Shown here: one piece after another, positions 1 to 10,750 of the stretch
Position numbering within the stretch: the first letter of the stretch is position 1
How the letters are laid out: the number at the start of each line of letters is the position of its first letter
NCBI GenBank assembly: GCA_963514095.1
Contig: OY741285.1
Span: forward strand, 11,223,116-11,287,115
From: Eutrigla gurnardus
Lineage: Eukaryota; Chordata; Actinopteri; Perciformes; Triglidae
Direction of reading: 5' to 3'
DNA length: 64,000 nt
The notes under the pieces: generated by a model
What the model saw: only the letters and a program-made list of their open reading frames with translations
Told to the model about the DNA's origin: nothing
Databases searched by the model: none
Position numbers and translations under genes: made by a program

Positions 1-221
1 CTGGGACATCCTCAGAGGCTCGTAGCTGCAGTGTCTACTCCAAATGTCCAGATCCCTGTGTTGCAGGAACATGATTAACATGATTATTTCTCTGCGGCGG
101 TCAACAAGCGCTTCTGCTCATCTGTTGTTCATTCAGAGCTATTTTTTTTATCATAACCTCATAAAATAAATATGCCATGTTTCTGTAACCAAAAAGTTTG
201 TACACTTCTTCTATTTATCCG

Positions 222-361
<140 letters not shown>

Positions 362-539
362 GTGTGTATGGTAGTAGACAGTTGAAATACACATATTTGT
401 TCTATAATAAATCTACTCTTCACATTTATTCAATGTATTTTCTCTTCCTGTTTCCCAGTGCGAGTTTAGATACACAAATATAGCACTTGTCAATTGCGGT
501 ATTTTATTTTGAAAGTGCTTTAATTTTGAAAATTGACCG

Positions 540-795
540 GATTGTCTCGTGTTTCTTTGTGTGATTTCCTGCCAGAAGTGACACGAACGCTCGCGACACG
601 CACAAAAAATAGAGCAGACGCCGAAACGATCGCTTCACGGCGCGGGGCGGCCGCGCCTACTCGCGGCGCTTCCGCGGCTGTGAACCAGTCTCTCTCAGCA
701 TCAGCAGACGCACCATTTTTTGTGCGGGCGCTCATGCCGCCCCTCCACGAATGCCGCCCTGGGCCGCTGCCCACACTGCCCGTATGAGAAACCGC
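540..795 (-). repeat. GC-rich dispersed repeat remnant (probable)
   Basis: This is a CpG-rich island in AT-rich surroundings. On the minus strand it carries phrases such as GGGCAGTGTGGGCAGCGGCC followed by GGCGGCATTCGTGGAGGGG, which I recall from dispersed fish repeats. It has no splice sites or convincing coding frame. It could instead be a small CpG island. Boundaries are approximate and the family is not assigned. Confidence 0.4.
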
Positions 796-939
796 CACAC
801 ATACTATTGTATGTGAACGTTACTATGGCATTTCGAACACAGTGTAATCATTTGAGTCGATCGAATTTCATGAATTGACAATATGGGGGGTTTCGGTAGG
901 TTCGTCTTCGAGGGTCTTTGAAGCAGTCGCACCCGTCGA

Positions 940-1064
940 CCAATCACAAAGCAAAGAGCGATATCTGTCCAATCACAATTCCCCGTGGTAACATCACTTC
1001 CTGGTTGAGTTCCCATGCTCGATCTGCGCCTTCCACATTTCTTCTTATTTCGTTCGCAGTTAAA
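940..1064 (+). promoter_or_regulatory. C7orf50 promoter and noncoding first exon
   Basis: Two CCAAT boxes in the same orientation (940-944 and 969-973), 29 bases apart, lie just before a likely untranslated exon 1. That exon ends at 1064 on a clean donor (AAA|GTAAGT). The next exon starts at 1375 and holds the start codon. The transcription start itself cannot be read from the sequence. Confidence 0.5.
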
Positions 1065-1388
1065 GTAAGTATACTTGTATATAAAAACAACGTGATACAA
1101 GAGATGTTTGGTTATAGCATTTTTGTAGAAGCTATTGTTTTGTTTTAGCTGCGAAAAACATGGTTTGAGGATACATATTACTGCATACTAGTTTTAGCTC
1201 AAAATTTAGGTCAAAATGTTCTTCTACTTATCCGTGTTGGTGTCATGAAGTATGCAAAACCCGTCTCCCCCCCATCTCTGTCTCCATGGCTTATTGTCTG
1301 CCCTTTTAATACTACGTACAGTATGTATGTCTACCTCTGTTGTTTAGTAACATGCTCCTGTTTTTGTTTTGTAGGAGTCAATTTTATC

Positions 1389-4300
1389 ATGGCCAAAGAC
1401 AAAACTCTGGGTAAAAAGAAGAAATTGAGTTCAGATGCCATTGTTGCTGCGGAAGAAATTATGGAGACTAAAGCAAAAAAGAAAAGGAAGAAGGTGGACG
1501 TAGAGGTGAGCAGCACAGATCCCTAGTACATGTTCCTGTTTTGGATGATACAAACTGAAATGGCTTTAAACAAATATGTAATGCTTTTTTTTTAATCCAG
1601 GAGGCTCCGGTAGAGATTCCTCAAGTGGAAATCACAACAGATAAGAAAAAACAAAAGAAAAAACAGAAGACAAAGCAAACAGAGGTAAGACTGTTAGCTG
1701 TTTCCTCCTTTTCTGTTAGTATTCAGGTGAAATCTGACTGCTGACCTTCTGCAAAACAAGGGGTTGGGTGCTGGAAAAACACAATTTAGACCAGCTAAAA
1801 GGTTTTGGAGCCCAGTTTACACTGTATTCTTACAGTTGAGTTTTTATTACAAATTAATTAATGTGGTAAAAATGATTTGACAGCTAGATTTCAGGTGGCA
1901 TCAGAAATGATTTTAAAAGCTGAAAATCAAAGTCAACGACCCTGTCTAAACAATGTCAAAATTCCCAATACATGTTATGCATAAACCTTAAGTCACAGAG
2001 CCGGAGTCCTTGCTTTCACGTTGTCCATTCATGATGCCTTTACCCGCATGGCACAGACATGATTTTATGTATAATCTTGAGGGAGCGGAATAGTTTGTGG
2101 ACGAATGTTAGAGCTTAAATGTGTGGACTGGGTGGACTTGCTCTGTAGCATTTAGCATGGCCGCCCGCAGGTGCTTACAGCCGCTCCATACATAGACTTT
2201 CCTGAGGCTTTCCTGTGTAGCTTGCACCATCTACTCCTCAGTTTTTCCCGAAAGCTCTCCCCAAGGAAGCTGTAGATGAGCGGGTTCAGGCAGCTGTTGG
2301 AAAAGGCCGCCAACCTGACAGCATGACCTGTCAGGGGGTAGTCCTGCCACAGTGTGCCGCTGTCTGTGTCACCTCTTAGGAGGTGAACACTTATAAACAC
2401 ATTCTCTGGGAGCCAGCAGAGGAAGAAGACTAACACGGCTGCCGAAATCATCCGCAGAGCCTTCTGCCTTCGAGGCCTCTGCTGTCGGCCACCTCGTCCC
2501 ACGTGGCTCCGCAGGAGCACCCGTGCTATTCTCCAGTAGCACAGACCCAAGACGCAGAAAGGCAGCAAGAAGCCGAGCGTCACCTCCAGCCACTGAATCT
2601 GCGTCACGTTAGCGAAGCAGAAAAGGAGTTCTCCCGTGTGCTGCTTTTGAGCTATAGCAAAAGGGAGCACGGTGAGCAAAGATGAGGACACCCAGATGAG
2701 GCAGCAGCTGAGTCGCGCGCGCGGCATGCTGCGGCCCATGAAGCCGGTCAGAGCGACGAACCGATCGAAGCTCATCCAGGTTAAGAAGAAGACGCTGCTG
2801 TACATGTTGACCTGCTGGAAAAGGTTCATGAAGGTGCAGAGGCCGGGCCTGTCGTAGTAACCCTGCTTCAGGTTGAACACCTCGATCAGAGAGTCCGCCA
2901 CCAGGGCAAGGTCGGCCACAGCCAGGTTCACGAAGTAGAGGTCTGGGGCAGTCAGGCGCCCACTGTGGTACAAGTTGACCACTAAGATGAGGATGTTGCC
3001 GATGAAGCCAACAGGGAACAGGACTATAATGTAGAGGCTGGAGAAGAAGAGGCTGATGATATAAAGCTGACGACTCTCTGAATCGGCATGCAGAAAGTCG
3101 GCGACGACCGCCTTTGTGTCGTTTATCTGAACCGCGAGGACGCCGTAGTCCACACACATGGTTGTGTCCATAGTACACTCCTGTGTAATCTGGCGTTAGC
3201 AGTCGCCCTTTTCCGAGGGTTTAGCCTCAGTGGATACCGTGGTGCCATCCGTTTCCTCTGTCTGCATCATTGGCTTTTCTGCTGTGTAGTGATGCCCACT
3301 CTTTGTTCTAGGCAGAGAGGAGAAGTGTAGTAAGTCAAATATGTTTTCAGCTTCTCAAGTGTGAACTTACAGGAAGCACCGTGTACATAATCCATGAACG
3401 ATGGCAAATTAAACAGCACTGAATATACTGTATATTAGTTCATGATCAAATATGAAAGCATTTTGAGCAATGTGGTAAGAAGGAATATTGTTTATATATG
3501 AGTGTTTATATGCCCTTACAATGTCGTAAGCCATGCCATTCAAGATCATTATTCAAGATTTATGACAAAACTATGTAGTTGATCATTGTCTTATTATTCG
3601 GCTGAAGCTGTTTCTCTTGAAAAAGTGTTGCAGTTTATTTCAGAGTGAAGATTAAGAGAATGCAGAAGAGAAAATGCATCCTTTTTTTTAATGCAAAACT
3701 GCAGTGGCTCGGTAGTCTAGCGTTGTAAGATGGCAAACATAAGCTGCAGTTGCATGTGGGTCCTGTGTCTCTGTTTCTTCCCTTGTATTGTCTCTATGGT
3801 TAATTAAATAATGCATACATGAAATGCTCTAAAACACCCTTTATGGTTGTGCTCTAGTGGCTGCAGAACAACAGCTAGTCAAATTAATGGCACAATTAAC
3901 AGATATAGTGATTTTTAAATTGAATAATATAAGACAATATAAGCTATAAATTGATCTAATAACATAATTGACACAATTTCTTTTGCGATTCATATAGAAA
4001 CCTACCAGAGTTTTCTTGCACTCCACTGCGGTCTGTCCAATCCTCCCTGACCTTATGGTGGTGACTTTGAAAGCAGGTTTCACGTTAAATCCAGAGTGTT
4101 GTGGTGCCACCCACCACTTACAGGAAAACACGCACACACAAACACACACACACTCACACTCCATCTCCGACATTTGTATATTTTCAGCCAAACACGGAAA
4201 CGATGATTTTCGTCATATTTTCACTTCAGTGTAGCGTTAAAATAAGTAATAACCGCTAATATCCCCCTGTGTATCTATATGGACTTATTTCATGGTATAA

Positions 4301-7300
4301 ATAATGATCTTACGTTGGGACACGAAGCCAAGTTGTCAACACTGGCGGTGAAGTGTGAATGTGGCTGTGATGCAGATGATGTAGAATGTTAAAATATATA
4401 AATATGGGAGTCTGCAATTTTAGCAAAGACAGACTACCAGTATATTTACACAAAACAAGATAAAGGAGAGGGATGTTGTCACCTCAATTGGTTTGTTGTC
4501 TTCAAACTCTCAAAAACACAAAAAGTTATTCTGCAGCATTTGCTCTTTTTTTTTATAAATGTATGTACAGGCACTTGTTTGAAACTGTTTTTGTGACGTT
4601 TCCTGTCTGTAGGAAAAGCATTTAATAGGATTTTGACTTGAAGTGTTGCTTCTGAGATTTTACACAGTGTGGATCCAGTCAGCAATTATATGTGTCGCCA
4701 ACATCTTATGCAATCGTGCGCATGAATTAATTTTCCTACTGGTCCCTGGAATTGAACCACTCTGTGTTGGCACCAAAGCTGTGATCAATGCAGGTCAGCT
4801 GTGAAACGGTGCCCGTCAACTTCTTCACTTGCCTTGTTTTAGTTCTTTTATACAGTGTTTGAACTAATTACACCAAGACTATTGACACTGTTGGCGTGAT
4901 CTTCAGACTGACATTTACTTTCCAATACTTAATTTTTCCTATGTGTCATTCTGGGATTTGCAGAGGTTTTTCCAGGCATTTTTTTTTTTCTAAATGGGCT
5001 TTTGTGCAAATGGTGTTTATGCAAACGGAGTCTGTTTTCCAAGAAAAGAGGTGTGTCTAAGAACTGGTTCATGAGATATAAATTGCACATAGTACCAGCA
5101 GTAAGTCCCTTTTTAATGGTACTATTTAGTTGATTTACAGCAAGTATATAAAATTGTTCAAACAGTGACTATAAGGACAGTACATAATACTGAAATGTAT
5201 AGCAAAACATTTTTTTTTTTTTTTCAGTATCTGAAGACACTAAAAAGGAGAATACATGCTTGTAAAAACATTAAAATGGTCACTTAAGAGAGAAAAAAAC
5301 ACTGAAGGCATTTTAAAAGTTAGATTAAGAATACGTCTAATACATCAGAAGTCTTTATTGCGAGTCCTGCTCTCATGTATGAGAGGGGATGTAATGCTCT
5401 AGGACTCTATATCCTGCAGCGTGTCTGTGATCTCGATGTGGGGGGCTATGATGTTTCTGTTGGGCTGCGTGCGTCCTGGGCTTCGACAGCAGTCCCTCAG
5501 CTGCCTAAACGCCCCGTGGAGACTCTCTCGACACGGCCTGTGCACGAGCAGCACCAGCAGGAGGCTGGCACTGCTCCCTGAGAACAATACAAACTCGGCC
5601 ACGCTCAGAAAGGCTTGTTCCCTGTAGCTCAGCTGCTCCTCCTGTTGTGCTCCTCTCACCAGCGCAACGCTGTAGAAGAGCTGGCAGGAAAACACGACCA
5701 CTGTGACCGCCAGGAACACCGGACCCTCCTCGGAACCAGAGAGGAAACGCCCTTTAGATTTCCACTGCCGAACGCAGCCACCTATCAGAAGTCCCACTTG
5801 GAGGATGTAGGGAATCAAAAAGGCCAGGAACAATCTAGCAGCCGCGTACGACACGCCAGCATGGACCGGATCCATATGACACTCGCGTTCTTCCTCCAGG
5901 CCTTTTCTGGGTCCGCGGATCCCAGCCAGCAGTAGAGAGATTAGGATAGAAGTTATGATGACCAGAACTGCACAGACCCAGGGCTTCCTCAGCAGGGCGT
6001 GGGATGGCGGATCCAGGGTTAGGACGTAAGCCATGAGCACTAAGACCAACAGGCTGCACAGAGAGGCTGTGTTGATGGTGAAGGAGAGAGCAGCGCAGCC
6101 CAGACCTGTGGTAGTCAGGTAACGCGGCCTGTAGGCCACGGCGTGGAGAGAGAGCAGAAGAAGCAGCAGCTGGAGGCCACAGAAGGCCCAGAGCAGGCAG
6201 TCGAGCCACGCCAGCCGCCGTTGTAATCTGTAGGTCTGGATGAAGCTGTAGAGCAGGAAGCAGCCCGCGACGAAGCCCAGCCCCGCCAAGAAACTGTAGA
6301 CGTAGTTTGCCCTGGATGTTATGTCATTGGCCTCAATTTTGTCCAACTCCCAGGCTGCTGAAGTGAAGGTGTCCATGATGGTGGAACTGTTGGAAAATGG
6401 AGGGGTGGTGCTCCTCTCAGTGGGGATCAAGTCCACGCTTTGATTAGACTGGAAATGAAAAAAGAAAACAGACTGATGACATACTGTCCTGTTCAGCATC
6501 CCCGTCCACTGTTTGTCAAGCACTTCCTCCCATCAGGGGATGACCAGAAATTTAGAGAACTATCAGCAAAGTTCAGATACTTTTGGTAAAAGTATCTCCT
6601 GGTGTCTGTAAGTCAGCTGCACTTTTATCACAGGCACAAGTAGGAATGCTTTAAGAGAACCATATTTGTGCTTTTCAAAAAGAAAAAAAATATATATATT
6701 TGTCAATGTCAATATACATTTTGAAACGGTTTACTCAACCTTTGAATCATTAAATGGGGTTTCCACAGGAACATACTCTTACAACATATATTGCATTTCC
6801 TTCTTACTAAATGAAACTTAACTGGAAGTCATTATTATAGTTCTCTAAAGTGCTGACTGGATTTAGTAGAAATGTTTTCTTTCTACGGCCATACGTCCCC
6901 GATGGCCAGTCTTTGTCCGCTCCCCTTTGACGAACTGCCTGCTCAGGGAAAACACATGTTTCCACTTACCATTTTCACTTTCGTCACCCGCTCCTCTTCT
7001 GTTTTGTATCCACCAGCCAGACGCTGCCGATTTGACTCAAATCTCTGAAACCGATGCCCGTTGCATGGACGCGGCCGCTCACTGTGAAGGAGTTTTTATA
7101 TTTCTGTGGGCAATACTCCACCAGCATAGTTTCAGAATGACTTCCTGGCCATGTGATCAAAAACTTTTTTCCTCCCTCCCTCCTTTTTTTTCTTTTTTTT
7201 CCCCTTCATCACTGGTCTGGTAGGTCTGTTAAATCAAGGCATACTGCATCCCTTGTTTAACTTCCCCTGAGAGTTATAAGCAGTCTTTAACATGTGCTGT

Positions 7301-9346
7301 GGTTACTGGCTACCGAAGTGAAATGGCTTTAAGTTTTTCTTTTAATTTCTCTTTGAGTAACCTTAAATACGTTTTTTTGCCAAGCATAAATTAGTCTGCA
7401 GACAAATTATGGATCTAGATACTTAATTTCTTACACTTTGTTTGTCTCCTCTGTGTGATCAGGCAAAAAACTCACCTAACAGTTGTTTATTTTTAAACCG
7501 TGCAAGCGTGTGCGGCGGATAAGAGCCACTGCTTCAAATGCGACGCTTGAACGGATGTTGGGAACCGCAGTAAACTTAACATGGTATACATGTGACGCTA
7601 ACCTGCAGATACAGGAAACTCTGCCCTCTCAGCTCTAGCACAATAGGAAGTGATTCAAACTCACAAAGTGCTACAGCTTTCACATGTCTTAGTGCTGCAC
7701 ATTCACATTCATTTTGCTGTAGAAATTACAGTGAAGGTGTTTGAGGCATCTGGCATTATGTCAGTACTGACCCAGAAAAGTGTAAAATAATGAAAACTGA
7801 CAGGAAATTGCTGTTAAATGCACAAAAGTGGCATTATTGTTCTAGCAAATTTCTTATTAGTCCATCACAAGGTGTGGTTTTATGCATGGTGGTTTTACTT
7901 GAATGCAGAAAATGATAAGGGTCAACAAGGGAAGGTCAGTTAATGTAGATAACTCCCATGAGCCTTTGTTTTGCTTTGGCGTTACAGATTTCAGATCTGG
8001 AGGGAGAGGAGGACTTGAGCCCCGAGGAGACGCGAGTCTTGGAGAGGAAGATGAAGAAGATGCTGAAAAAGGAAGAGAAGAAGAGGCTCAAAGCTGAGGG
8101 AGAGACCTTGAAGAAAACCGAAGCACCCGGACCCATTGCACCCCAACTGGCCTTAAGTTACCTTACCTGGTAAGAGCCACACTTCATTATCCTTATGTGA
8201 GCCTCCTGCTTACATCAGCACTTACACAAGATGCCATACGTTCAAAAGCAACCCACTGTATCCACTTATCCAGGAAGAAAGGAGTCAGATGGCTTAAAGC
8301 AATGCACATATACAAATATTACCATTTACTTTTCTGCTATTTCAGCCATGATGGGGATCCAGAAGACCAAAGGATGGTTCACAAATAGTTTTTTCAAACT
8401 GTTGCACTTACTCTGACTCATTTCTTTTGTAACATTACACAGGAAAAAACCATGCAATCAGGAACACCTGAATAATGCAATATGGTTCCGTACAGCCCTG
8501 AAAACACAAACGACTTTGGTTATGTCGGTTACTTAAGTGTCAGAGAGGTGTTGTTTGAGTGTGGTGAATTAATTGAATCATTCATGACACTCATAAAGGG
8601 AAATTCCACAGATTCTACTCCCTTCATTTCAGTACATTGGTCATAAATCAACACTTTGTTGTATTTCTTGTCGGTGCAGCTGGGCTGAAAACCGCACGGA
8701 GTGGAAGTTCCAGAAGACCAGGCAGACGTGGTTGCTGCAGCACATGTTTGACTCTCAACAGGTAAACTGAGCCAGTGTGGTGGCGGTGGTGGTGGTGGTG
8801 GTGGTGATGAGGATGATCATGATGATGGGGCATTTCAAGTAACCATAGGACATATATGCGGAAACACAATATATAAAGTGGTGCTTTTGTGCGATTCTTG
8901 ATGGTGAAACTCAATTTTACAGATCATGATTAAGAATAATGATTAAAAAAACGAATCGATCAGAGTGGAGGGAGGTTTTGACCTTGCAATGTTTTTTTTT
9001 TTGTTTCAGCCACTCTTTAATATCTAATTGTTTAGAAGTACAATATACTATATATTTATTACAAATAACTACTTTTTAATTTATGTATAAAGTATATGTA
9101 AAGTATACTAATACTCATACAACAACAGAATTCCAACATGTTCATATAAAATCCTTTCTCTCTCAGATTCCAGATGAGAAGTTCTCCGTGCTGCTGCAGT
9201 ACATGGAGGGGCTTCAAGGAGTAGCCAAAGACACAACAGTGAAGAAGGCCTTAGTCCTGGTTGAGGAGTCCGGACAAGCACCAGAGGACAAAGATGTCCA
9301 GCAGAGGGCGCACAGAGCCAGAGAAGTGATCCAGCTGCTCTCCTGA
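1389..9346 (+). CDS. c7orf50: C7orf50 orthologue (WKF-domain, lysine-rich nucleolar-type protein)
   Basis: Coding exons are 1389-1505, 1601-1684, 7988-8169, 8680-8761 and 9167-9346, which join in frame to 214 aa (human is 194 aa). Residues 1-67 are rich in Lys and Glu. Next comes LSPEETRVLERKMKKMLKK, then the conserved core WKFQKTRQTWLLQHMFDS and IPDEKFSVLLQYMEGLQG, ending in IQLLS like human C7orf50. The family has no assigned enzyme activity; a nucleolar, RNA-associated role has been proposed. The start is the first ATG after the acceptor at 1374. Intron 3 (1685-7987) contains gper1 and an orphan seven-helix gene on the other strand, as human C7orf50 hosts GPER1. A weak poly(A) hexamer ATTAAA lies at 9515. 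Confidence 0.9.
2152..3171 (-). CDS. gper1: G protein-coupled estrogen receptor 1
   Basis: This is an intronless coding frame of 339 aa (human 375). It is a class A GPCR with seven hydrophobic helices: GFIGNILILVV in TM1, NLAVADLALVADS in TM2, a DRF variant of DRY at residues 136-138, CWLPENVFISVHLL in TM6 and SNSCLNPLIYSFLGE in TM7. QWLEVTLGF before TM5 and RRQKALRMI before TM6 are typical of GPER1, a membrane receptor linked to rapid estrogen signalling. One NDT glycosylation site lies at residue 18. A likely 3' splice acceptor (CACAG) sits just before the start codon, so a 5' noncoding exon is expected upstream. The C-terminal tail is short and lacks the SSAV-type end of human GPER1. A poly(A) hexamer on the minus strand lies at 1848-1843. 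The gene is nested in C7orf50 intron 3. Confidence 0.93.
   Translation of the reverse strand: MDTTMCVDYGVLAVQINDTKAVVADFLHADSESRQLYIISLFFSSLYIIVLFPVGFIGNILILVVNLYHSGRLTAPDLYFVNLAVADLALVADSLIEVFNLKQGYYDRPGLCTFMNLFQQVNMYSSVFFLTWMSFDRFVALTGFMGRSMPRARLSCCLIWVSSSLLTVLPFAIAQKQHTGELLFCFANVTQIQWLEVTLGFLLPFCVLGLCYWRIARVLLRSHVGRGGRQQRPRRQKALRMISAAVLVFFLCWLPENVFISVHLLRGDTDSGTLWQDYPLTGHAVRLAAFSNSCLNPLIYSFLGESFREKLRSRWCKLHRKASGKSMYGAAVSTCGRPC
3172..5398. other. Intronic spacer between the two nested receptor genes
   Basis: AT-rich sequence inside C7orf50 intron 3. It includes a short CA-rich tract (about 4125-4155) and a fragment at about 3705-3780 that may be a decayed tRNA-derived SINE. No coding exon can be supported. 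The part next to 3171 probably holds the gper1 5' intron and untranslated exon, which I could not place. Confidence 0.5.
5399..6972 (-). CDS. Orphan seven-helix receptor-like protein nested in C7orf50
   Basis: Exon 1 contributes only the start codon (6972-6970, ATG|GTAAGT). Exon 2 runs 6448-5399 after a strong acceptor (TTTCATTTCCAG). The product is 350 aa. The N-terminus has two sequons (NQS, NSS) and no signal peptide. Seven hydrophobic segments follow. A Cys at the start of TM3 (GLGCAALSF) and one in the second extracellular loop (RECHMDP) could form the class A disulfide. DRY, CWxP and NPxxY are all absent. I do not recognise a named receptor: it does not resemble my memory of GPR146, which neighbours GPER1 in mammals, nor clearly GPR160. 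An internal Met (residue 26) gives a shorter product. A poly(A) hexamer AATAAA lies at 5359-5354, only 40 bases past the stop. Confidence 0.75.
6973..7987. other. 5' flank of the orphan receptor and rest of C7orf50 intron 3
   Basis: The first ~50 bases on the minus strand are the likely 5' untranslated part of the orphan receptor's first exon. The remainder is AT-rich intron with a pyrimidine-rich stretch (about 7165-7205). No further gene is seen. Confidence 0.5.
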
Positions 9347-10664
9347 ACCCACCACCGTCAAACAAAGACATGAAGCCCACAAGAAAAAAGACTGAAACAC
9401 GTTTGTTGATCAGTGGACTGAATGTTCACACTTCTCCCCAAGCTAGGATTATAACATTTTGTTTTATATGTAGTTTGTTTTTGGAGTCGTCCTTTACGGA
9501 AAGGGTGCCTTTTGATTAAATGACCAGTATTGGTCACTTTTTCAAAAAAATTCAATATTTCTAGGTTACTTTTTCTTATTCTTCATTTCTGGTGTGAATT
9601 GCTGACTGGTAGTAATCACTGGCCCAAATAATTTTTATGACATTTTACTACAAGTTTTTTGTTTTTAATACACAGTAGCTACATTTTCCAACTGTAAATA
9701 AGTCCTGTTTCACCATTATGGACGGATGAGGAGAGATGCAAATCCTCCAAAGATGCAACAGAAAGCCGAGAGACCGTTGGGAGTAAAAGATCTCAGGAAT
9801 GTTTGTAGTCGAGACGTGTTTGTGCGTGTCAAAGCCCATAATCTGTGCAGTCACTGATGAGAATAACTTCATCTGCTCCGGGTATAAACTGGATGAACTG
9901 TTTTGGTTCACCTCGTCCTTTCAGCACAGCAGTTCGTGGTCCACACATGCGTGTTTTGCTTATCTAGTTAATTTTATAACAAAAATGTTGTCACGTGTGG
10001 CTGTGGTTATAATCTCACTGGAACATTTACATAGTATTCTTAAAGCCATGCTTCAGTGGGCCCATACTTTACATCTTGTCTATGCCCAAAACAGATAGAG
10101 TGGGTATAGAAGCAGCTGCCAGTTATGGCTGCAGGATCAAGGAGAATCTAAGCCTCCTGTCCTACAAAGGTACGTTCCATGAAAGAAACTGAGTCTCAAT
10201 ATGCAAGTGAAGGCTGGTGACATAATTTCCTGGATTTATAAAAATACAAAACACTTAATATTCCTTAAAATCATTTTAAACAAATTCTTCACACTGTATC
10301 AAGACATACATTTATAACATCATAAGCCTATCTGTCGCATTTTTACATCACTTTTGCCTTTTGGTCTGACACGCATTTACACATAATCTGATATAGTCGG
10401 CTACTTGGCAAAAACAAAAATGTTATTCAGTGGACCAACCAAAAACATTACAGTACAGAGAACAAATCTTCACCTGTAACGGTTTAGGGACTCGATTTCC
10501 CCTCGAAGTGTGTAAACCAGCTGAAGACAAGAATGTTGAGACGTGAATACATAAAATATTTCCACCGTCACAAGTTTTTTTTTTTATAAGAATTTGATTA
10601 ATTAACAAGACTAATGGAAAAAAAAGTCCAACAAGTTTGTAATCCAGGAGTTTCTCTTGGTCAC
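9347..10664. other. C7orf50 3' end and spacer before gnptg
   Basis: The proximal part is C7orf50 3' untranslated sequence to about 9540. The rest is AT-rich and noncoding by inspection. C7orf50 and gnptg converge here. Confidence 0.5.
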
Positions 10665-10679
10665 TTGTGTAACTCATCC

Positions 10680-10685
10680 TTTATT
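10680..10685 (-). terminator. gnptg poly(A) signal
   Basis: AATAAA on the minus strand (TTTATT on plus) lies 66 bases past the gnptg stop codon, giving a very short 3' untranslated region. Confidence 0.6.
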
Positions 10686-10750
10686 GCCGTCTTCAGGGAC
10701 AGCGATATTGTTCAATGATTGTCTGTCGCTCAAGTTGCTCAAGAAAATCT

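Noticed and set aside
2369..3178. Long alternative frames on both strands across gper1
   Set aside because: They are shadows of the gper1 coding frame in GC-rich sequence; only the 339-residue frame shows receptor motifs.
5375..6209. Open frames overlapping the orphan receptor in other frames
   Set aside because: Same cause: high GC content in a real coding exon. None has a recognised motif.
1685..7987. A miR-339 hairpin, hosted by C7orf50 in mammals
   Set aside because: I searched by eye for the mature miR-339-5p core on both strands of the intron and did not find it.
8648..8914. 88-residue minus-strand frame rich in His
   Set aside because: It is made by the GGT/GAT repeat (about 8780-8826) plus the antisense of C7orf50 exon 5.
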